From NCBI RefSeq assembly GCF_017589465.1, contig NZ_JAELYA010000002.1:372001-436000 (forward strand): a stretch of 64,000 nucleotides of DNA, given 5' to 3'. The notes under the pieces were generated by a model. It did not search any database. It was given only the letters and a program-made list of their open reading frames with translations, and had not been told where the DNA came from. The position numbers were made by a program, and so were the translations under genes. Source of the DNA: Pseudomonas schmalbachii. Lineage in GTDB: Bacteria; Pseudomonadota; Gammaproteobacteria; Pseudomonadales; Pseudomonadaceae. Below, one piece after another: positions 51,714-63,000 of this stretch (positions within the stretch are counted from its first letter, which is position 1; each line of letters opens with the position of its first letter).

Positions 51714-52613
51714 CTAACCCAGCGACGTATCCAGCACCATCATCAGGCAGAAACCGACGATCAGGCCGAGGGTCGCCTCGCCAGCGTGGCCGTGACGCTG
51801 CGACTCGGGAATGATCTCGCGCGCGACCACGAACAGCATCGCCCCCGCCGCCGCAGCCAGGCCCCATGGCAGGATCATCTGGGAAATCCCCACCAGCCAG
51901 GCGCACAGCACCGAGAAGAGCGGCTCGACCACTCCGGAAGCGACACCAACCAGCATCGCCCGCCCGCGCGACATCCCGGCACCAGCCAGCACCAGGGCGA
52001 CAGCCAGGCCTTCGGGCACATCCTGCAGCGCGATGCCCAGCGCCAGTCCGCTGGCTCCCTCCACTCCCCCGCCGGCAGCGACGCCGACCGCCATTCCTTC
52101 GGGAATGTTGTGCAGGATGATGGCGGCGACGAACAGCAGGATTCTCGGCGGCAATGCGCCCAAGGGGGCCTGTTCGAGGTTGCGATGACCGTCCTCCAGC
52201 ACCCGGCCGAACACTGCCAGCCCGAATGCGCCCATGCCCAGACCGAGACTTACCAGCAGAGCCGCGGCGAGCGGAGAACGGCCCAGCGCTTCGGCAGCAT
52301 CCAGCGCCGGCAGCAGCAGCGAGAAGGCGGTCGCCGCCAGCATCACCCCGGCACCGAAGCCGAGCAGCGTGTCGGCCACCCGCGACGGCATGCTGCGCAC
52401 CACCAGCACCGGCAGCGCTCCGATGGCCGTGCCGAGGGCGCACAACAGGCCGCCATGCAGGGCCAGGTAGATCGGCGCCGGCAACTCCGCCTGCGCCAGT
52501 TCCAGCAGGCGCTGGCCCAGCAGCCAGCCGCCGCCGAGCAGGATTGCCACGCCGAGCAGGCAACGCAGGTTGCGACCGTTGCCCTCGACCATGTTCTGGA
52601 TGATCACGCGCAT
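51714..52613 (-). CDS. ZIP family metal transporter
   Basis: A 299-residue membrane protein with about eight helices. The ZIP metal-site motifs HNIPEGMAVG and DVPEGLAVAL are present in helices 4 and 5. ATG 52613 begins MRVIIQNM; an upstream frame inside sodM is rejected. Probable zinc or divalent-metal import; the metal cannot be told from sequence. Beside the Mn-superoxide dismutase gene. Confidence 0.9.
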   Translation of the reverse strand: MRVIIQNMVEGNGRNLRCLLGVAILLGGGWLLGQRLLELAQAELPAPIYLALHGGLLCALGTAIGALPVLVVRSMPSRVADTLLGFGAGVMLAATAFSLLLPALDAAEALGRSPLAAALLVSLGLGMGAFGLAVFGRVLEDGHRNLEQAPLGALPPRILLFVAAIILHNIPEGMAVGVAAGGGVEGASGLALGIALQDVPEGLAVALVLAGAGMSRGRAMLVGVASGVVEPLFSVLCAWLVGISQMILPWGLAAAAGAMLFVVAREIIPESQRHGHAGEATLGLIVGFCLMMVLDTSLG

Positions 52614-52650
52614 CGACCGACCTCGTCCGCGTGATCGCCATTCAGCCCTC

Positions 52651-53280
52651 TCATCGCACACGCCCCGCCTCATCCAGCGCCAGGCGGTAACGACGGGCCA
52701 CCTCCGGCCAGGCGATGACGTTGTAGAAGGCGGCGATGTATTCCGGGCGGCGATTCTGGTAGCGCAGGTAATAGGCATGCTCCCAGACGTCCAGCCCCAG
52801 GATCGGCACATTGCCCTGCATCAGCGGGCTGTCCTGGTTGCCGGTGCTTTCCACCAGCAGGTTCCCTTGCGGATTCACACTCAGCCATGCCCAGCCACTG
52901 CCGAAACGGGTCAGCGCGGCCTTGGTGAACGCCTCGCGGAAGGCCGCCTGACCTCCCAACTGACTGTCGATCGCGGCAGCCAGGTCGCCATCCGGCAAGC
53001 CGCCGCCGTCCGGCGCCATCACCTGCCAGAACAGAGAGTGATTGGCGTGCCCGCCGCCATTGTTGATGACCGGGGTACGCAACTCCGGCGGAAGGCTGTC
53101 CAGCCGCCGCAGCAGGTCCTCGACCGGCAGTTCGGCGAACGGGCTGCCCTCCAGCGCCGCGTTCAGGTTGTTCACATAGGTCTGGTGATGCTTGCTGTGG
53201 TGGATCTGCATGGTCTGCGCATCGATATGCGGTTCCAGGGCGTCGTAGCGGTACGGCAGCTCAGGCAATGTGTGGGGCAT
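52651..53280 (-). CDS. sodM: Manganese superoxide dismutase SodM
   Basis: A 209-residue Mn/Fe superoxide dismutase. Metal ligands are His27, His81, Asp164 and His168 (DVWEHAY). The [11 protein letters not shown] segment is the Mn-type signature. It is last in the Fur-boxed fagA-fumC-orfX-sodM operon, used when iron is scarce in place of the Fe enzyme. Confidence 0.96.
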   Translation of the reverse strand: MPHTLPELPYRYDALEPHIDAQTMQIHHSKHHQTYVNNLNAALEGSPFAELPVEDLLRRLDSLPPELRTPVINNGGGHANHSLFWQVMAPDGGGLPDGDLAAAIDSQLGGQAAFREAFTKAALTRFGSGWAWLSVNPQGNLLVESTGNQDSPLMQGNVPILGLDVWEHAYYLRYQNRRPEYIAAFYNVIAWPEVARRYRLALDEAGRVR

Positions 53281-53289
53281 GCTGACTCC

Positions 53290-53739
53290 TTAGTGGTAAC
53301 GCATCGATTGCGGTGTCGCGAACAGTCCCGGGCGCAGCTCCACGCTGCCCTGGCGGCTCAGCAGCCGTTCGGTGCGTGGATAGGTGCCGTGCTCGCCGAT
53401 GAAATTGAGCAGTTCGACGTAGGTGCGGCGGCTATGCCGCACTGCCGCCGCACGCAGGTCCTCGTTCAACCGGGCATTCGCGCCGATCCTGAGCAGGCGC
53501 TCATGACAGGCGCAGAGATACTCGACGGTCTCCTCCGGCTGGCCCAGTTGCAGATGCAGGTCACCGAGGTTGTGGTGGGAGATGACGAAAGCCGCCACCG
53601 CCTCCTCGGCGTCGTGCCAGCGCTCCAGCAGCACCTGGGCCAGTGCCAGTGCATGGAGGTAGTGCTCGCGCGCATCGATCAACTCGTTGTTGATGAAGCA
53701 GCGGTTACCCATTTCGATGGTGCGTTGCCAATGGCGCAT
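53290..53739 (-). CDS. Conserved hypothetical protein (OrfX of the sodM operon)
   Basis: A 149-residue helical protein with no motif I can assign; TPR-like helices (DAREHYLHALALAQVLLERW) are visible. ATG 53739 is chosen because GGAGGA lies 7 bases upstream; the in-frame start 18 bases earlier lacks one. It is the small gene between fumC and sodM known in P. aeruginosa. Confidence 0.8.
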   Translation of the reverse strand: MRHWQRTIEMGNRCFINNELIDAREHYLHALALAQVLLERWHDAEEAVAAFVISHHNLGDLHLQLGQPEETVEYLCACHERLLRIGANARLNEDLRAAAVRHSRRTYVELLNFIGEHGTYPRTERLLSRQGSVELRPGLFATPQSMRYH

Positions 53740-53771
53740 GGCACTTTCCTCCAGCATTGCGGCGCGAAGTA

Positions 53772-55148
53772 TCAGAGACCGCCGGCGGTGAGCTTCTCCG
53801 GGTCCAGCAGGGTTTCCAGGCGGGCGCGGTCGAGATCGGTGTTTTCCAGCGCCACGTCGATGATCGGCCGTCCTTCGCGGTAGGCCTGCTTGGCGATCTC
53901 CGCGGCCTTCTGGTAGCCGATGATCGGGTTCAGCGCCGTCACCAGGATCGGATTGCGCGACAGCGCCTCGCGCAGGCTGGCGTCGTTGACCTTGAAGCTG
54001 GCGATGGCCTTGTCCGCCAGCAGACGGCTGACGTTGGCCAGCAGGTGGATGCTCTGCAGCAGGTTGTCGGCGATCACCGGGAGCATCACGTTCAGTTCGA
54101 AGTTGCCGGACTGGCCCGCCACCGCGATGGTGGCGTCGTTGCCGATGACCTGTGCGGCGACCATCGCCGTGGCTTCCGGGATCACCGGGTTGACCTTGCC
54201 CGGCATGATCGACGAGCCCGGCTGCAACGCTTCCAGCTCGATCTCGGCGAGGCCGGCGAGCGGGCCGGAGTTCATCCAGCGCAGGTCGTTGGCGATCTTC
54301 ATCAGCGCCACGGCCAGGGTCTTGAGCTGGCCGGAGGCGGCCACCGCGGTGTCCTGCGCGCCGATCAGGGCGAAGAAGTCGTCGCCCGGACGGAACGCCA
54401 GGCCGGTCAGGGCGTTCAGCTCCTGGCAGAAGCGTGCGGAGAACTGCGGATGAGCGTTGACTCCGGTGCCCACCGCCGTGCCGCCCTGGGCCAGTTGCTG
54501 CAGCGCCGGCAGGACCGCTTCGAGGTTGGCCGTGGCCTGCCGTACCTGCTGCGCCCAGCCGCCGAGCACCTGGCTCAGGCGTACCGGCATGGCATCCATC
54601 AGGTGGGTGCGGCCGGTCTTGATGTGGTGATGAACCTCGCCGGCCTTGCGCTCGATGGTCTGCTGCAGGTGATTCAGCGCCGGCAGCAGGCGCTCCTGCA
54701 GTTCCAGCGCAGCGCTGATGTGGATGGTCGACGGGATGATGTCGTTGCTGCTCTGACCGCAGTTGACCTGGTCGTTGGGATTGACCGGACGACCCAGGCG
54801 ACGGCCGGCCAGGGTCGCCACCACCTCGTTGGCATTCATGTTGGAGCTGGTGCCCGAGCCGGTCTGGAACACGTCGACCGGGAAGTGCTCCAGGCAGTCC
54901 CTGGCCAGCAGTTCCTCGCAGGCGGCGACGATGGCGCTGCCGACTTCCGCATCGATCTGCTCCAGCGCGACGTTCGCCTTCGCCGCGGCAGCCTTGGCCA
55001 GCAGCAGGGCGCGGATGAACGACAGCGGCATGCGCCGGCCGCTGACCGGGAAGTTGTTCACCGCACGCTGGGTCTGCGCCCCATACAGCGCGGCGGCGGG
55101 CACCGCCAGTTCACCCATGCTGTCGCGTTCGATACGGCTGTCAGTCAT
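53772..55148 (-). CDS. fumC: Class II fumarase FumC
   Basis: A 458-residue iron-free fumarase, the TCA enzyme hydrating fumarate. The superfamily signature GSSIMPGKVNPV is intact. The iron-independent class makes sense in a Fur-controlled operon. It overlaps fagA by 8 bases. Confidence 0.96.
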   Translation of the reverse strand: MTDSRIERDSMGELAVPAAALYGAQTQRAVNNFPVSGRRMPLSFIRALLLAKAAAAKANVALEQIDAEVGSAIVAACEELLARDCLEHFPVDVFQTGSGTSSNMNANEVVATLAGRRLGRPVNPNDQVNCGQSSNDIIPSTIHISAALELQERLLPALNHLQQTIERKAGEVHHHIKTGRTHLMDAMPVRLSQVLGGWAQQVRQATANLEAVLPALQQLAQGGTAVGTGVNAHPQFSARFCQELNALTGLAFRPGDDFFALIGAQDTAVAASGQLKTLAVALMKIANDLRWMNSGPLAGLAEIELEALQPGSSIMPGKVNPVIPEATAMVAAQVIGNDATIAVAGQSGNFELNVMLPVIADNLLQSIHLLANVSRLLADKAIASFKVNDASLREALSRNPILVTALNPIIGYQKAAEIAKQAYREGRPIIDVALENTDLDRARLETLLDPEKLTAGGL

Positions 55149-55533
55149 TCTCGATTCCTTCTTGCGGTTCGTGGTAACTCAGGGATGGCTGCATGTCCTG
55201 GCTTGCCAGGCGCAGCGCCAACTGGCTCAGTCGCTGGCGCTGCTCGGCGCTGCGGGCCAGGCATTGCAGTTCGTGGAATGGGCGGTAGGCGTGATTGAGG
55301 CAGTGGATGCGCCAGTGCCAGGGCAGGGCGATGTCATGGCCGGTGTCCAGCAACAGCTGGTAGCACTTCTCGAACAGATGCCAGGCCGGCACCCGCTCCC
55401 AGGCGACCAGGTAGCGCGTCTCGCCAAGGAACAGGTCCAGCAGCCGCGGCTCGTCAGGCTGCAGCGCACAGCGGATGCGGGTGCTCATCCAGTACCAGCG
55501 GCTGAGGACCGAGCGATCGATTTCGGCAAACAT
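55141..55533 (-). CDS. fagA: Fur-associated gene product FagA
   Basis: A 130-residue protein of unknown biochemistry, recognisable by position and by TRIRCALQPDEPRLLDLFLGETRYLVAWERVPAWHLFEKC. It is the first gene of the operon and starts 16 bases downstream of a strong Fur box. In P. aeruginosa it is expressed when iron is limiting. Confidence 0.88.
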   Translation of the reverse strand: MFAEIDRSVLSRWYWMSTRIRCALQPDEPRLLDLFLGETRYLVAWERVPAWHLFEKCYQLLLDTGHDIALPWHWRIHCLNHAYRPFHELQCLARSAEQRQRLSQLALRLASQDMQPSLSYHEPQEGIEND

Positions 55534-55548
55534 GACAATCTCTCAATC

Positions 55549-55567
55549 GATAATGAGATTGATTATT
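55549..55567 (-). promoter_or_regulatory. Fur box of the fagA operon
   Basis: GATAATGAGATTGATTATT on the plus strand matches 15 of 19 positions of the Fur consensus GATAATGATAATCATTATC. Its edge is 16 bases upstream of the fagA ATG, so bound Fur would block the promoter. Confidence 0.85.
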
Positions 55568-55580
55568 GTTTGCGAGAGAT

Positions 55581-55613
55581 AAAAAAACAAGCCGCTCGTT
55601 GGGAGCGGCTTGT
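55581..55613 (-). terminator. pmbA terminator
   Basis: ACAAGCCGCTC (55587-55597) and GAGCGGCTTGT (55603-55613) form an 11-base stem; on the minus strand it is followed by seven T residues. It lies between pmbA and the fagA Fur box. Confidence 0.85.
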
Positions 55614-55648
55614 CAGGAAGGAGAAAACGTTGGGAGTTTTCGGGGAAA

Positions 55649-56998
55649 TCAGTTCCCCGCGACCATCATGCGTTCCACCAGCACGGACCCCGTGTGCAGG
55701 TTGCCGCGGGTCTCGACATCGTTGCCGATCGCCACGATGCCGGCGAACAGGTCGCGCAGGTTCGCCGCGATGGTGACTTCCTGTACCGGGAACTGGATTT
55801 CGCCGTTTTCCACCCAGTAACCGCCGGCGCCGCGCGAATAATCGCCGGTCACCAGGTTGACCCCCTGCCCCATCAGCTCGGTGACCAGCAGGCCGCGGCC
55901 CATGCGCCGCAGCAATGCAGCCTGGTCCTCATCGCCGTGGGTGACGAACAGGTTGTGCACCCCGCCGGAGTTGGCCGTGCTCGGCATGCCAAGCTTGCGA
56001 CCGGAGTAGGTGCCCAGCACGTAGGAAACCAGGTTGCCGTTCTCGACGAAGGGCTTGGCATAGGTGGCCAGGCCGTCGTTGTCGAATGCCGCACTACCCA
56101 GCGCCCCACGCAGCAGCGGGCGCTCGTCGAGGGTCAGCCACTCGGGGAACAGGCGCTGCCCAAGACTGCCTTCGAGGAAGGACGACTTGCGGTAGAGATT
56201 GCCGCCGGAGATCGCCGCGAGGAAATGCCCGAACAGACCGACCGCCACCTCCGGCGCGAACAGCACCGGCACCTCGGCCGTCGGCACCGGTCGCGCACCG
56301 AGCCGGCTGGCGGCCCGGCGGGCGGCGTGCTGGCCGATGGACTCGGGGCTGGCGAGCAGTTCGCCGCGACGGTTGACGTCATACCAGTAATCGCGCTGCA
56401 TCTGCCCTTCGCCCTCGGCGATCATCACGCAGCTCAGGCTGTGCCGGGTGCTGGCGTAGCCGCCGATGAAGCCGTGGCTGTTGCCGTAGACCCGGCAGCC
56501 CTGATGGGTATTCAGCGTCGTGCCATCCGCCTTGGTCACCCGCGAGTCGGTGGCGAACGCCGCTGCCTCGCAGGCCAGCGCCAGCTCCACCGCCTGCTCC
56601 GGGCGCAGGTTCCAGGCGTGATACAGGTCCAGATCCGGAACATCGCGAGCCATCAGCGCCTGGTCGGCCAGCCCGGCGCAATCGTCTTCCGAGGCATGTT
56701 TTGCGATGGCCAGCGCGGCGGCGACAGTCTCGCGGATCGCCGCATCGCCGGTGGCCGAGGTACTCGCCGAGCCCTTGCGCTGGCCGACGTACAGGGTGAT
56801 GCCGAAGCCCTGGTCGCGGTTGAATTCGACGGTTTCCACCTCGCCCTGGCGCACGCTGGTGGACAACCCCTGCTCCACCGAGACCGCCACCTCGCAGGCG
56901 CTGGCGCCTTGCCGCGTGGCTTCGGCGATGATCCGCTCCACCTGCTCGCGCAGCTCCGGAAGGACCTCAGGCCCGACGGCCGTGGCATGTTCATTCAT
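55649..56998 (-). CDS. pmbA: PmbA/TldE, metalloprotease TldD-family partner
   Basis: A 449-residue protein, the TldE half of the TldD/TldE heterodimeric protease. It lacks the HExxxH zinc site of TldD and has the family strands such as [21 protein letters not shown] 56998 is chosen for standard length. The complex trims modified peptides (microcins, CcdA-like antitoxins in E. coli). Confidence 0.93.
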   Translation of the reverse strand: MNEHATAVGPEVLPELREQVERIIAEATRQGASACEVAVSVEQGLSTSVRQGEVETVEFNRDQGFGITLYVGQRKGSASTSATGDAAIRETVAAALAIAKHASEDDCAGLADQALMARDVPDLDLYHAWNLRPEQAVELALACEAAAFATDSRVTKADGTTLNTHQGCRVYGNSHGFIGGYASTRHSLSCVMIAEGEGQMQRDYWYDVNRRGELLASPESIGQHAARRAASRLGARPVPTAEVPVLFAPEVAVGLFGHFLAAISGGNLYRKSSFLEGSLGQRLFPEWLTLDERPLLRGALGSAAFDNDGLATYAKPFVENGNLVSYVLGTYSGRKLGMPSTANSGGVHNLFVTHGDEDQAALLRRMGRGLLVTELMGQGVNLVTGDYSRGAGGYWVENGEIQFPVQEVTIAANLRDLFAGIVAIGNDVETRGNLHTGSVLVERMMVAGN

Positions 56999-57120
56999 CG
57001 CACCACTCTCCTGTTCCAATCGCCGTTGGCGGGGCACCTGCGCCCTGCGCCGATCCGGCCGGGCCGGACAAGCGGCCCTCGACTCGTTATCATGGCGGCG
57101 TTTTCCACTGGATCACCGCC

Positions 57121-57645
57121 ATGGCTGAATATCACGACGACGACTCGCTCTTCGAAGAGAAGAGCAAGACGCAGATCAAACGCGAACTGCACGCCCTGCA
57201 GGACCTCGGTCAACGCCTGACTACGCTCAAGCCTGACGTGCTCGAGCGCCTGCCGCTCACCGACATGCTGCGCAAGGCACTGGCCGATGCACCCAAGCAC
57301 AAGGCGAACGTCGCAAAAAAACGCCACGTGCAATACATCGGCAAACTGATGCGCGACCAGGATATCGAAGCCATCACCACCCTGATCGATCAACTGGACA
57401 GTTCGACCCGCGAATACAACGAGCGCTTCCACGCCCTCGAGCGCTGGCGCGATCGCCTGATCGGCGGCGGTGAAGACGCCCTGGCGAGTTTCTTCGCCGA
57501 ATATCCCGACAGCGACCGTCAGCATCTCCTGCAACTGATCCGCCACGCCCAGCACGAGGCCGCTCACAACAAGCCGCCGGCCGCGGCGCGGAAGATCTTC
57601 AAATACATCCGCGAGCTCGACGAGCTGAAACGCGGACTGCGCTAA
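57121..57645 (+). CDS. yjgA: YjgA/DarP ribosome-associated protein (DUF615)
   Basis: A 174-residue basic, helical protein: [20 protein letters not shown] at the N-terminus. The family helps 50S ribosomal subunit maturation. It lies on the opposite strand between tldD and pmbA, a placement conserved in gammaproteobacteria. Confidence 0.92.
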   Translation: MAEYHDDDSLFEEKSKTQIKRELHALQDLGQRLTTLKPDVLERLPLTDMLRKALADAPKHKANVAKKRHVQYIGKLMRDQDIEAITTLIDQLDSSTREYNERFHALERWRDRLIGGGEDALASFFAEYPDSDRQHLLQLIRHAQHEAAHNKPPAAARKIFKYIRELDELKRGLR

Positions 57646-57657
57646 GCAAAACCGATA

Positions 57658-57680
57658 GCCGGAAGCGCCCTGCTTCCGGC
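57658..57680. terminator. Hairpin between yjgA and tldD
   Basis: GCCGGAAGC (57658-57666) and GCTTCCGGC (57672-57680), 5-base loop, between convergent genes. No T-run. Confidence 0.6.
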
Positions 57681-57688
57681 ATCCAGCA

Positions 57689-59131
57689 TCAGGCTCCCGT
57701 CCCGCCCACGGTTATCGCATCGATCTTCAGGGTCGGCTGTCCGACACCCACCGGCACCGACTGCCCATCCTTGCCGCAAGTGCCGACACCGCTGTCCAGC
57801 GCGAGGTCGTTGCCGACCATGGATACCCGGCTCATCACTTCCGGACCGTTGCCGATCAGGGTCGCGCCCTTCACCGGGCGGGTGATCTTGCCGTTCTCGA
57901 TCAGGTAGGCCTCGCTGGTGGCGAAGACGAACTTGCCGCTGGTGATGTCCACCTGGCCGCCGCCGAGATTGGCGCAATAGATGCCCTTCTCCACCGAGGC
58001 GATGATTTCCGCCGGATCGCTCTGCCCGGCCAGCATGTAGGTATTGGTCATGCGCGGCATCGGCAGATGCGCATAGGACTCGCGGCGACCGTTGCCGGTG
58101 CGGGCGACGCCCATCAGGCGCGCGTTCAGCTTGTCCTGCATGTAGCCCTTGAGCACGCCGTTCTCGATCAGCACGTTGCAGTTGGTCGGGGTGCCTTCGT
58201 CGTCCACCGAAAGGGAACCACGGCGGCCCGGCAGGGTGCCGTCATCGACGATGGTGCACAGGCTGGAAGCGACCTTCTCGCCGATCCGCCCGCTGTAGGC
58301 GGAACTGCCCTTGCGGTTGAAGTCGCCTTCCAGGCCGTGGCCCACCGCCTCGTGCAGCAGCACGCCGGACCAGCCGGCGCCCATCACCACCGGCAGGGTG
58401 CCGGCTGGCGCGGGGACCGCTTCGAGGTTGACCAGCGCCTGGCGCAGCGCCTCGCGGGCGAAGCTCATGGCGCGGTCTTCCTGAAGGAAGTAGCGATAGT
58501 CGGTACGCCCGCCGCCGCCATGCCCGCCACGTTCGCGGCGGCCGTTCTGCTCGACGATCACGCCGACGTTGAAGCGCACCAGCGGGCGGATGTCCGCCGC
58601 TAGCGAACCATCTGTCGCAGCGACCAGAATCTGCTCCCAGACCCCGGACAAACTCACCGTGACCTGCTGGATACGCGGATCGAGGGCGCGGGTGGCGGCA
58701 TCGATCTTCTTCAGCAGCTCGACCTTTTCCGCCCGGCTCAGCACGTCGAGGGGATTCTCGCCAAGGTACAGGCGTTGCGGCACCACGGCCTTGAACGCCT
58801 GCACCTGGCCGTTCTGCCCGGCGCGGGAAATCGAGCGGGCCGCCTGCGCCGCCTGGCTCAGGGCTTCGCGGGTGATGGCGTTGCTGTAGGCGAAACCGGT
58901 CTTCTCGCCGGACTGCGCGCGCACGCCGACGCCCTGGTCCATGTGGAAGCTGCCTTCCTTGACGATGCCGTCCTCGAGCATCCACGACTCGGAGATCGCG
59001 CTCTGGAAATACAGGTCGGCGGCATCGATGCCCGGACCGCTCAGCTCATGCAGCAGAGGCGGCAACTGCTCGATATCCAGCCCGCCCGGGGCCAGCAGGT
59101 GCTGGCTGACGGATGACAACAACTCGCTCAT
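57689..59131 (-). CDS. tldD: Metalloprotease TldD
   Basis: A 480-residue zinc protease. The HExxxH motif is at His260-His265 (HEAVGH). It functions with PmbA/TldE. It is the last gene of the rng-yhdP-nitrilase-tldD run, 4 bases after the nitrilase. Confidence 0.96.
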   Translation of the reverse strand: MSELLSSVSQHLLAPGGLDIEQLPPLLHELSGPGIDAADLYFQSAISESWMLEDGIVKEGSFHMDQGVGVRAQSGEKTGFAYSNAITREALSQAAQAARSISRAGQNGQVQAFKAVVPQRLYLGENPLDVLSRAEKVELLKKIDAATRALDPRIQQVTVSLSGVWEQILVAATDGSLAADIRPLVRFNVGVIVEQNGRRERGGHGGGGRTDYRYFLQEDRAMSFAREALRQALVNLEAVPAPAGTLPVVMGAGWSGVLLHEAVGHGLEGDFNRKGSSAYSGRIGEKVASSLCTIVDDGTLPGRRGSLSVDDEGTPTNCNVLIENGVLKGYMQDKLNARLMGVARTGNGRRESYAHLPMPRMTNTYMLAGQSDPAEIIASVEKGIYCANLGGGQVDITSGKFVFATSEAYLIENGKITRPVKGATLIGNGPEVMSRVSMVGNDLALDSGVGTCGKDGQSVPVGVGQPTLKIDAITVGGTGA

Positions 59132-59135
59132 TTAT

Positions 59136-59984
59136 TCACTCCGTACGCGCCGGACGCGGTTCGCTCGGCGGAAAGAATCTTCTGTGTGCGGCGACCGGCA
59201 TACGCTGCCGGACCGCCGCCTGTTCCTCGGCGTCGCGCCGGGCCAGCAGCACGGCCTCGCCGGTATCCTGCTCGGCGAGAACCCGGCCCCAGGGATCGAC
59301 GATCGCCGAATGACCGAAAGTCTCGCGGCCGCGCGGGTGGCTGCCGCCCTGCCCCGCCGCCAGCAGATAGCACTGGGTCTCGATGGCGCGGGCGCGGATC
59401 AGCACCTGCCAGTGCGCAGCGCCGGTCACCGCGGTGAACGCCGACGGCGCAGTGATCAGTTCGGCGCCCGCCTCGCGCAGCGCGGTATACAGTTCGGGAA
59501 AGCGCAGGTCGTAGCATACCGTCAGGCCGAGCCGGCCGACTGGCGTATCCGCGACCACCACGTGCTGGCCGAAGGCATAGTCGTCCGACTCGCGATAACG
59601 CCCGCGGGCATCCGCCACATCCACGTCGAACAGGTGCAGCTTGTCGTAGCGCGCGGCGATCTCGCCGTCTTCGTCGACCAGCAGGGAACAAGCATTGGCC
59701 TTGGCCTGCGGCGCGCCTTCCGGCGGCAAGGGAATGGTCCCGGCGACTATCCACAACCTGAGGTCGCGGGCGGTGCTTTTCAACCACGGCAGGATTGGCC
59801 CCGCGCCCTGTGCCTCGGCCTGGCCGAGTTCGGCCAGATCGCGCCGACCCATGGCGGCGAAGTTCTCCGGCAGCACCGCCAGCCGCGCACCGGCGTCGGC
59901 AGCCTGCTGCAAGAGGCGACGGGCATCGGCGAGATTGGCCAGGACATCGTCCTGACTGACCATCTGGATCACTGCGATGGACAT
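59136..59984 (-). CDS. Carbon-nitrogen hydrolase (nitrilase superfamily)
   Basis: A 282-residue hydrolase. The Glu-Lys-Cys triad is Glu40 (LPENF), Lys115 (YDKLHLFD) and Cys157 (VCYDLRFP). The closest functional group is Nit1/YbeM-type deaminated-glutathione amidase; substrate is inferred. ATG 59984 has GGAG upstream and gives normal length. Confidence 0.9.
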   Translation of the reverse strand: MSIAVIQMVSQDDVLANLADARRLLQQAADAGARLAVLPENFAAMGRRDLAELGQAEAQGAGPILPWLKSTARDLRLWIVAGTIPLPPEGAPQAKANACSLLVDEDGEIAARYDKLHLFDVDVADARGRYRESDDYAFGQHVVVADTPVGRLGLTVCYDLRFPELYTALREAGAELITAPSAFTAVTGAAHWQVLIRARAIETQCYLLAAGQGGSHPRGRETFGHSAIVDPWGRVLAEQDTGEAVLLARRDAEEQAAVRQRMPVAAHRRFFPPSEPRPARTE

Positions 59985-60038
59985 GAAGGGCTCCGACATC
60001 GTTTGGCTTTCATGCTAACCGATGCGCGGCCACTCTGC

Positions 60039-63000
60039 TCAGCGGGGTTTCTCGAAGGGTTTTTCGAAGGCGATCCGCGGATTCTGCCAGGGGCCACGCA
60101 CGCTGTACTGCACGCTGGCGAAACGCGCCACCTGGTCGCCCAGCAGCTTGTCCACCACGAACAGCGCGCCGCCAATCGCCGGCGCGCCGACGATCAGCGC
60201 AGCCAGCGGCAGGTTGTTGCTCACCGGCAGGGTCACCAGCAGCTTGGCGTCGATGTTGTCGTGGGCGAGGTCGAGCGTGCCGTTCAGCTCCAGGTCGCTC
60301 GACGGACCTTCCACCTTCAGCGGCTGACGGGTGAGATAGACACCGTCGGTTGCCGCCAGCAGGCCGTGCACGCGGTCGTAGCTGAGCCCCTTGCCGAGCA
60401 GGTCGGAGAAGTCCAGGCGCAGGCGACGGTTGATTGCGTTGAAGTTGAGCAGACCGAAGACCCGCAGCGCCTGCGCACTGCCTTCCACCTCGACGAACTG
60501 CCCCTTGCGCATGCTGGCATCCAGGGTCCCGCTGAAGCGGCGCAGGCTGATGTGGGCCGGCGAGCCCGGCCAGGAGCCAGTGGCGTCGATGCGGAAGCGC
60601 TCGCTGGTGACACTCGGCGCGAAGTTCCAGGCCTTCAGCACATCGGCCAGCTCCTCGCCTTCCAGGCGCCCCTTGTAGCTGCTGCGGGTGGAGCCGGGCT
60701 GCCCTTCCCAGCGCAACTCGCCGCCGACCTTCAGGCCACGCAGGTCGAGATTGAGATTGGTGAAGCTGACGCCGGCCGGCGTGGGCCGCACGTTGAAACT
60801 CCAGGCGCCGATCGGCTTGCCGCCCTGCAGGATCTGCTTGATCGCCACATCCATGGCCGGCAGGCTGCGCGGATCGACATTCTGCAGCGGATCGGGGGCC
60901 AGCGACGGGTCCTTCGCCGGGTCCGTCTCGCTCTTCGGCAGGTCCAGCCGGTCCAGTTGCACCTGCAATGGACGGCCGGAGGCGTCGGGAATGTTCACCT
61001 GGCCGCTCGCCAGGCGACTGACCAGGCCGAGTTGCCAACCGCCACCACCCCGCCGCAGGTTCACCCCCAGATTGTCCAGGGACTGGCCGAAGCCCTTGAA
61101 GCGATCGATCTGCAGATCGACCCCACGCAGCAGGCCGGCAGCACCCTGTACACCGCCTTTGCTGTACTGCCTGGCCACCGCCAGCCAGGCATCCGCATCC
61201 AGCTCCGCCACCCGGCCACGCACCTGCAGCCCGGAAGCACCGGGCAACACGGCCGGCGCACCGCCCAGCTGCAACTGCCCGCGCCCGGCCAGCGGCCGAT
61301 CCGCCGGCGCCGAGTAGGCAAGGCTGGCGCGATCCGCATAGGTCGCCCAGTAGCGCCGCTCGTTGCCGCCCAGGGTCATCCGCCACTCGCTCTGGCGGGT
61401 CTCATCCGCCGCCTTGCCGAACGGCGCCGGCAGGTCGATGGCAACCCCCTGTAGGTTGGAGCCGACCAGCAACTGGCTGTCGTCGCCCGCCAGCAGCAGG
61501 TTCAATTGATAGGGAACCCGCCCGTTCAACGGCAGCGGCTGGGTCACCGCAGCCCAATCGAGCAGAGTCTTCACTGGCGTCTGGCCAGCCAGCAGCACCC
61601 GCGTACGTGGGTTGCCGCGACTGCCTTCGGCGCGAATGCTGCCGGTCACCCGCGAACCCAGCACCTGGGCGCTGACGTTCTTCGCACTGAGACCGCTGTC
61701 GGTGTCGTAGCGGAAGTTGCCCTTGAGCTGGGTCAGATCCAGTTCCGGCCGGGGAATCCTGAGGCGCGCCCCGTCGCTGGCGAAGTCCACGATCACCCGG
61801 GCATTCTTCGCCTGCTCCCTGGCCAGCGGGATGTCCAGCTGCAGACGGCCTTTCAGGGCACCCTCGCCCTGCCAGCCGGCGAAGACCTGCTTCGCTCCGA
61901 TCGGCGAATCCTGGAGGATCTTCAAGCCATCGCCGACGCTGCTGACGAGATCGCCATTGATATGCAGATGGGTGGTTTCCCCCGGCTCCACATGAGGAAT
62001 ATCGACCACCACATCGCGGACCTGGCTCTGCAGGATGCGGCCGCTGGACGCGCTGATATGCACGCCGCTGTCTTCCACCAGCACTTCGCCGTCGGCCTGG
62101 CTCAGTTCGGGCCAGCCCGGCTGGTAGTCCAGTTCGCCGCCGTGCACCTTGAAGTACAGGCTCATGGCGTGCGATTCCGGCGCGGCGCCGTGGTTCAGCG
62201 AGCCCTGCCACTGGAAATAGCCCTGCTCGACGCGCCCGGCCTTGATCGCGGTCTTCAGCCAGGCGGCAAGATTCTTGTTCATCGCCGGCAGCAGCGTCGG
62301 CAGGTACTTTTCGGTGAAGCGCGCATCGCCATCGCGCAGACCGACGCGCAGGTCCATGTAGTCCTCCTGCGCCGGATCGCGCGCCAGACGGATCAGCATG
62401 TCGCCGGCCAGGCTGCCTTCCTCGCCCTCGACGCGCATCAGCGGGCTGCCGAAGGTGAAGGCCTGTTCGTCCAGGCGCCAGAACAGCCGGGCATGGGCCT
62501 CGCGGTAGCGCCACGGCTGCGGGAACAGATGAGCCAGATGGAAGACGAAATCCTGCGCGGAGGCGTCGAACTGGCCGCCGCCGAGGTTGCCGTTGACGGT
62601 GCCGCTGACGTTCTCCATTGCCGGCACTTCATGGAAGGCGCTGACGCCGGCGCTCTCCAGGTTCATCGCATAGCTGACCCGCTCGGCGCCGGTGCGCTGC
62701 GGCCAGTAGTCGAGATTGACGTTATGCAGCACCCCGCGCGGGCTCAGGCCGGCCAGCCAGGTCACCACCACTTCCGGCAATGGCGCCAGCGCCGTGACGG
62801 TCGAGGTCAGCGGCGCCAGATCGATGCGGTCGGCGCGCAGTTGCCAACGCTCTTCGCCCTTGAGCTGGTGCTGCAGCTCAAGTTCCGCCTCGCCCCAGCG
62901 GGTATCGCCGAGATTGGCGGCGAGATTCGCCACCCGCAGGCGCAGGTCGTCGCCCTTGCGCTGCAGGAACAGGCTCACGCCGAGGTCGCCCAGCACCACC

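Noticed and set aside
58941-61454. 837-codon plus-strand frame opposite yhdP and the nitrilase gene
   Set aside because: Spans three conserved minus-strand genes and shows no domain.
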